From Streptomyces sp. CB02400 (lineage in GTDB: Bacteria > Actinomycetota > Actinomycetes > Streptomycetales > Streptomycetaceae), in contig NZ_LIWB01000022.1 of assembly GCF_001905725.1 (NCBI RefSeq), forward strand, positions 62,001-126,000: DNA of 64,000 nucleotides, written 5' to 3'. Position 1 is the stretch's first letter; each line of letters begins with the position of its first letter. The translations under genes and the position numbers were made by a program. Below, one piece after another: positions 60,704-64,000 of this stretch. A model generated the notes under the pieces. It was given only the letters and a program-made list of their open reading frames with translations. It was not told the DNA's origin and did no database searches.

Positions 60704-62098
60704 TCAGGTGCCGTACTCCTGGATCCGCCGCCCATGACTCCGGTCGACCAGCGCGGGCAGCCGCTCCCCCAGCTCCCGCACCACCTCGGGCACGTCGATC
60801 GTGAGCAGTTCCCGGTCCCGCATGAGGACCCGGCCGTCGACGATCGTCGTACGGACGTCGGCGGCGCGGGCGCTGTGCACCAGGGTCGCGGCGAGGTCGT
60901 GCACGGGCTGGGTGTGCGGCCCGGTGAGGTCGACGAGGACGAGGTCGGCGCGGCGGCCCGGCGCGATACTGCCGATACCGCCGACGCTGCCGCCGATACC
61001 GTCGGCACTGCCGCCGAGGCCGACCGCGCGGGCGCTCTGCAGGGTGGCGTGGTGCAGGGCCTGCCGGGAGGTCAGCCAGCGGGGGTCGCCCTCAGTGGAC
61101 TTCTGGATCAGGGAGGTGAGCGCCATCGACTCCCACACGTCGAGGGAGTTGTTGGAGGCGGCCCCGTCGGTGGCGAGTCCGACCGGGACGCCGATGTCGC
61201 GCAGGGCGCGTACGGGTGTGGTGTGGGGCCAGGCGAACTTGAGGTAGCCGCGGGGCGCGGTGGCCACGGCCGTACGGCCGTCCGCGCGCTCCAGCAGCGG
61301 CAGGTCGCTCTCGACGATGCCGGTGCCGTGGGCGATGAGCACGTCGGTGTCGAGGACGCCGGTGCGGTGCAGGACCTCGATGGGGGTGACGCCGTGCCGG
61401 GCGAGACTGGCCTCGGTCTGGTCGCGGTTCTCGGCGGCGTGCAGATGCACGGGCAGCCCGTGCTCGTGCGCCAGCCGCGCGGTGGCGGCGAGGTCGGTGT
61501 CGTCGACGGTGTAGGGGGCGTGCGGGGCGAGGGCGGTGGTGATACGGCCGTCGGCGGCGCCCCGGTGCCGCAGCGCGAACGCCAGCGACCGCTCCCGCCC
61601 CTCTGCCCCCTGCGAGGAGAAGAACGCCTCCTCCAGCAGCGCCCGCATCCCGCACCCGGCGACGACGGCGGCGACCTCGTCCATGGCGAAGTAGTGGTCG
61701 GCGAAGCAGGTGACCCCGCCCCGGATCATCTCGGCGCAGGCGAGCAGCGCGCCCAGCTCGACGTCCCGCGCGGTGAGGTTGGACTCGACCGGCCAGATGA
61801 CGTCGTTGAACCACTCCTCGGTCGGCAGGTCCTCGGCGAGGCCGCGCAGGGCGACCATCGGGGCGTGCGTGTGGCAGTTGATCAGACCGGGCAGCGCGAC
61901 CTGCCCGCGGGCGTCGATCCACTCCCCGGCCGCCCGTCCCGCGACCGCCCCGGCACCGGTCACCTCCTCCACCACCCCACCCCGTACGACGATCGCCGAG
62001 TCCTGCGCGAACCCGATCCGTTCCCGGTCGTCGTGGGTGAGGACGGCGCAGCCGGTGATGACGAGGTCGGCCGGGCTCTCCGTGGCAGCGGGCGTCAT
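60704..62098 (-). CDS. Amidohydrolase (MtaD/SAH deaminase or guanine-deaminase type)
   Basis: A 464-residue metal-dependent deaminase. The metal ligands are in LINCHTHAPMVALRG (HxH), VHLHAAENRDQ, and GLATDGAASNNSLD (Asp). The fold closes with a typical IAPGRRADLVLVDL. 5'-methylthioadenosine/S-adenosylhomocysteine deaminase or 8-oxoguanine deaminase activity is likely; the substrate cannot be read. Just before the closing motif is a repetitive GGSADGIGGSVGGIGS stretch. Start ATG 62098 gives MTPAATES; an upstream GTG frame exists, and the ATG sits ~6 nt after a TACGTT that could be a -10. Confidence 0.88.
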   Translation of the reverse strand: MTPAATESPADLVITGCAVLTHDDRERIGFAQDSAIVVRGGVVEEVTGAGAVAGRAAGEWIDARGQVALPGLINCHTHAPMVALRGLAEDLPTEEWFNDVIWPVESNLTARDVELGALLACAEMIRGGVTCFADHYFAMDEVAAVVAGCGMRALLEEAFFSSQGAEGRERSLAFALRHRGAADGRITTALAPHAPYTVDDTDLAATARLAHEHGLPVHLHAAENRDQTEASLARHGVTPIEVLHRTGVLDTDVLIAHGTGIVESDLPLLERADGRTAVATAPRGYLKFAWPHTTPVRALRDIGVPVGLATDGAASNNSLDVWESMALTSLIQKSTEGDPRWLTSRQALHHATLQSARAVGLGGSADGIGGSVGGIGSIAPGRRADLVLVDLTGPHTQPVHDLAATLVHSARAADVRTTIVDGRVLMRDRELLTIDVPEVVRELGERLPALVDRSHGRRIQEYGT

Positions 62099-62200
62099 CC
62101 CGTCAACGTACGACGAACCCGGTGCGCAGGACACACCCCGAAGGGCTGACTAGCCTGGCACTGTCCGACAACACACGCCCCACCGCACCCGGGAGGCGAC

Positions 62201-62626
62201 ATGACGCCCGACCGGCTCGCCGGCCACAAGGAGACGGCCCGCCGCTTCATCGAGGAGGACCGGCAGGGGGACCGCGTCACCGAGTACGGCGAACTGTGCA
62301 CCCCGGACTACGTCGAGCACGATCCGGCGATGCCCCGCGAGACGGTGGACCTGGCCGGGGCCCGGGAGGTGTACCGGGCGGTGGCCGAGGCGTTCGGGCT
62401 CCGGCACTCGGTGGAGAGCATGGTGGCCGAGGGAGATCTGGTGGGCATCAGGTTCACGGTACGGGGACGGCACACCGGCGAGTTCCAGGGCGTCCCCCCG
62501 ACCGGCCGGACCTTCGAGTCCACCGGCCACACCACCCTCCGCTTCCGGGACGGGAAGATCGCGGAGTCATGGTTCAACTGGGACTTCGAGGGAATGAAGG
62601 AGCAGCTCACCCCCACTCCCGCGTGA
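62201..62626 (+). CDS. SnoaL-like/ester-cyclase family protein
   Basis: A 141-residue NTF2-fold protein of the SnoaL-like family. FIEEDRQGDRVTEYGELCTP, EHDPAMPRETVDLAG, RGRHTGEFQGVPPTGR and GKIAESWFNWDFEGMKEQL follow the family pattern. Such proteins range from polyketide cyclases to general ligand binders; no polyketide genes are near, so the function is open. Start ATG 62201 follows GGGAGGCGAC. It is divergent from the amidohydrolase. Confidence 0.88.
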   Translation: MTPDRLAGHKETARRFIEEDRQGDRVTEYGELCTPDYVEHDPAMPRETVDLAGAREVYRAVAEAFGLRHSVESMVAEGDLVGIRFTVRGRHTGEFQGVPPTGRTFESTGHTTLRFRDGKIAESWFNWDFEGMKEQLTPTPA

Positions 62627-62683
62627 CGGCGGCGACTCCCCGCCAGGACCGTCAGAACCGTCAGGACCGAACCCGGCGTTCCC

Positions 62684-64000
62684 TCACGAGTCCCCGGTCG
62701 TCGCCCGGAGCCCCAGTCGGGACATCACCGCACCCGGCAGCGAAGGGTTGGCAGCCGCCGCCTCCACGACCTGCCGGTCGTCGTCCTCCAGCAACTCGAC
62801 GATCGTCCGCTCCGGCAGAGCGGGATGGCCGGCGGCCACGTGCCTGGCCCGTGCGTCCGCGAGACAGGGCAGCAGGGCCCGGGCGGTCGCGTTCCGGTGC
62901 CGGGCGATGTCGCGCAAGGCCCTCCGCACCGCTCGTTGCGGCCGTGCCAGGTCCTCCAGCAGTTCGGCCGGGGTGTCCGGATTGGCCGCCACGCCGGTGA
63001 CGACCCGGCCGCCGTGCCGGTCGGCCATGGCGCGCAGGCGCGCTTCGGACAGGCCCGGGTGGGGCGCGACGGAGGCGACCACCTTCGCGTCGGGGTCGGC
63101 GGCCAGCGCGTCGCGGATCCCGGGCGGCAGATCGCGTCGCGCCGCCACGAGCATCCGCGCCCCGGGGACCGGCGACGCCGCCAGGCTCGCGATCTCCGCC
63201 GGGGAGGCGCCGGCGATCCGGGGCAGCAGGACCGGGCCGATCCTCGTGGCACCGGCCAGGTGCGTGAGCACGTCGAGCGGGACGTTCGGGTTGTGTGCCA
63301 GCCCGCGCCGCACGTCGTGACCGTTGTCGGTGGCCAGCACGCGCATCAGCGCCTCGTCGATCGCCGGATTCTCGGCGAGGGCGGCCCGGACACCGGGGAC
63401 GAGGTCCTCGGCGAGACGCCGGAAGACGTGCGCCGGCAGGTCGGGACGCGCGGCCAGCGCGCCGCGCATCACCATCGAGGGGTGTTCGGCGAATCGGAGG
63501 ACCGCGTCGACCGGTGTGGCCGGATTGCACACCGCCCGCTGCCGCATGTCCCGCACGGTGGACTCGTGGGAGCCGTCGCAGGAGGCGCCCGCAGGCAGGT
63601 CGCAGTCGGTCCGTGGGCAGGACGGATCATGGACGAACGGCGTCCGCTCCCGGTCACAGACCAGGCACCGCCGCGCCGGAGGCGGTCCTGTGCCACCGGC
63701 CGGCCCGACCAGCCCGGCCAGCACGGCCGGTGGAGCCTTCTCGTTGGCGGCCACCGCGCACCGGACCTCGGCATGCGGATGCTCCGCGAACCGGGCGGCC
63801 GTGTCCGGCGTCGTCGTCCACAGGGCGAGCTCCGCCACGACCCGTATCTCCGGATCGGTGCCGAGCGTCGCCACCACGTCCGGCGGCAAGTCCGGACAGG
63901 CGGCCAGCTTCTCCCGGCGTTCCGGGTCCGGGTCCGACGCGAGCAGACGCGCCCACTCGGGCCTGCCGGCGCCCTGGTCGAGGAGGGCGAGCGCGGCGCG
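62684..64000 (-). CDS. Leucine-rich-repeat-variant (LRV) protein with Cys cluster, N-terminally incomplete
   Basis: The frame is open from the right edge of the window, so the N-terminus lies outside it; 438 residues are visible. It is built of ~24-residue helical repeats (for example DAVLRFAEHPSMVMRGALAA, HVFRRLAEDLVPGVRAALAE, ELLEDLARPQRAVRRALRDI), as in LRV proteins. Between repeats are clustered cysteines (CLVC ... CPRTDC ... CDG), which could hold Zn or an Fe-S cluster as in the Azotobacter LRV protein. Likely a protein-binding scaffold; function unknown. Confidence 0.82.
   Translation of the reverse strand, partial: RAALALLDQGAGRPEWARLLASDPDPERREKLAACPDLPPDVVATLGTDPEIRVVAELALWTTTPDTAARFAEHPHAEVRCAVAANEKAPPAVLAGLVGPAGGTGPPPARRCLVCDRERTPFVHDPSCPRTDCDLPAGASCDGSHESTVRDMRQRAVCNPATPVDAVLRFAEHPSMVMRGALAARPDLPAHVFRRLAEDLVPGVRAALAENPAIDEALMRVLATDNGHDVRRGLAHNPNVPLDVLTHLAGATRIGPVLLPRIAGASPAEIASLAASPVPGARMLVAARRDLPPGIRDALAADPDAKVVASVAPHPGLSEARLRAMADRHGGRVVTGVAANPDTPAELLEDLARPQRAVRRALRDIARHRNATARALLPCLADARARHVAAGHPALPERTIVELLEDDDRQVVEAAAANPSLPGAVMSRLGLRATTGDS

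Overview
The window is a 64 kb piece of a Streptomyces chromosome, read as such from its very high G+C, heavy GTG start usage, strong third-position G/C, and the conserved blocks it carries: tkt-tal-zwf-opcA-pgl, gap-pgk-tpiA-secG, uvrC-rapZ-yvcK-whiA, uvrA and uvrB. About 58 protein genes can be supported. I saw no rRNA, tRNA, CRISPR array, insertion sequence or biosynthetic cluster, and no gene-free stretch longer than about 300 bases.

Layout. 1-4.9 kb: pentose-phosphate operon on the + strand (transketolase end, tal, zwf, opcA, pgl), with start/stop overlaps. 5-11.6 kb: minus-strand sugar-uptake island (substrate-binding protein, GH13 glucosidase, lipoprotein, two permeases) with no ATPase gene; one permease carries a large extracytoplasmic insertion. 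11.7-15.3 kb: PadR regulator, ABC ATPase and FtsX-like permease. 15.5-22.4 kb: membrane protein, pgi, an RbpA-family RNA polymerase-binding protein, secG, tpiA, pgk, gap, all minus. 22.6-30.9 kb: secreted zinc carboxypeptidase, then whiA, yvcK, rapZ and uvrC as a tightly overlapping operon. 31-39 kb: a small basic protein, HTH-like protein, Rieske protein, PfkB kinase, uvrA, DinB/maleylpyruvate isomerase-like protein, metallo-beta-lactamase-fold hydrolase and aroQ. 39.4-47 kb: a minus-strand metal and damage block (Ca2+/H+ antiporter, TerC, a TerD fusion protein, TerD, uvrB). 47-56.6 kb: MHYT protein, glycerophosphodiesterase, ogt, VOC protein, pseudouridine catabolism pair, CorA, a kinase relic, DUF1772 and an orphan gltD. 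56.8-64 kb: a WhiJ/AbaA-like regulatory module (SAM methyltransferase, DUF397, XRE regulator, divergent HATPase), an amidohydrolase, a SnoaL-like protein and a partial LRV-repeat protein.

How it works together. The most striking result is regulatory. uvrA, uvrB, uvrC and ogt each carry, at the right place, the motif known from mycobacteria as the RecA-independent DNA-damage promoter (TTGTCRGTG-N8-TANNNT, recognised with PafBC). terD carries a one-mismatch copy, which ties a tellurium/stress protein to the same response. uvrB, uvrC and ogt start exactly 7 nt after their -10, so they look leaderless. The uvrC copy would also place rapZ, yvcK and the sporulation regulator whiA under damage control.

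Further along the same strand, terC is preceded by a well-preserved yybP-ykoY (Mn2+) riboswitch. Its P1 3' strand is perfectly complementary to the terC Shine-Dalgarno region, which predicts a translational ON switch. The 39-47 kb block therefore reads as a metal/DNA-damage stress island with two stacked control layers.
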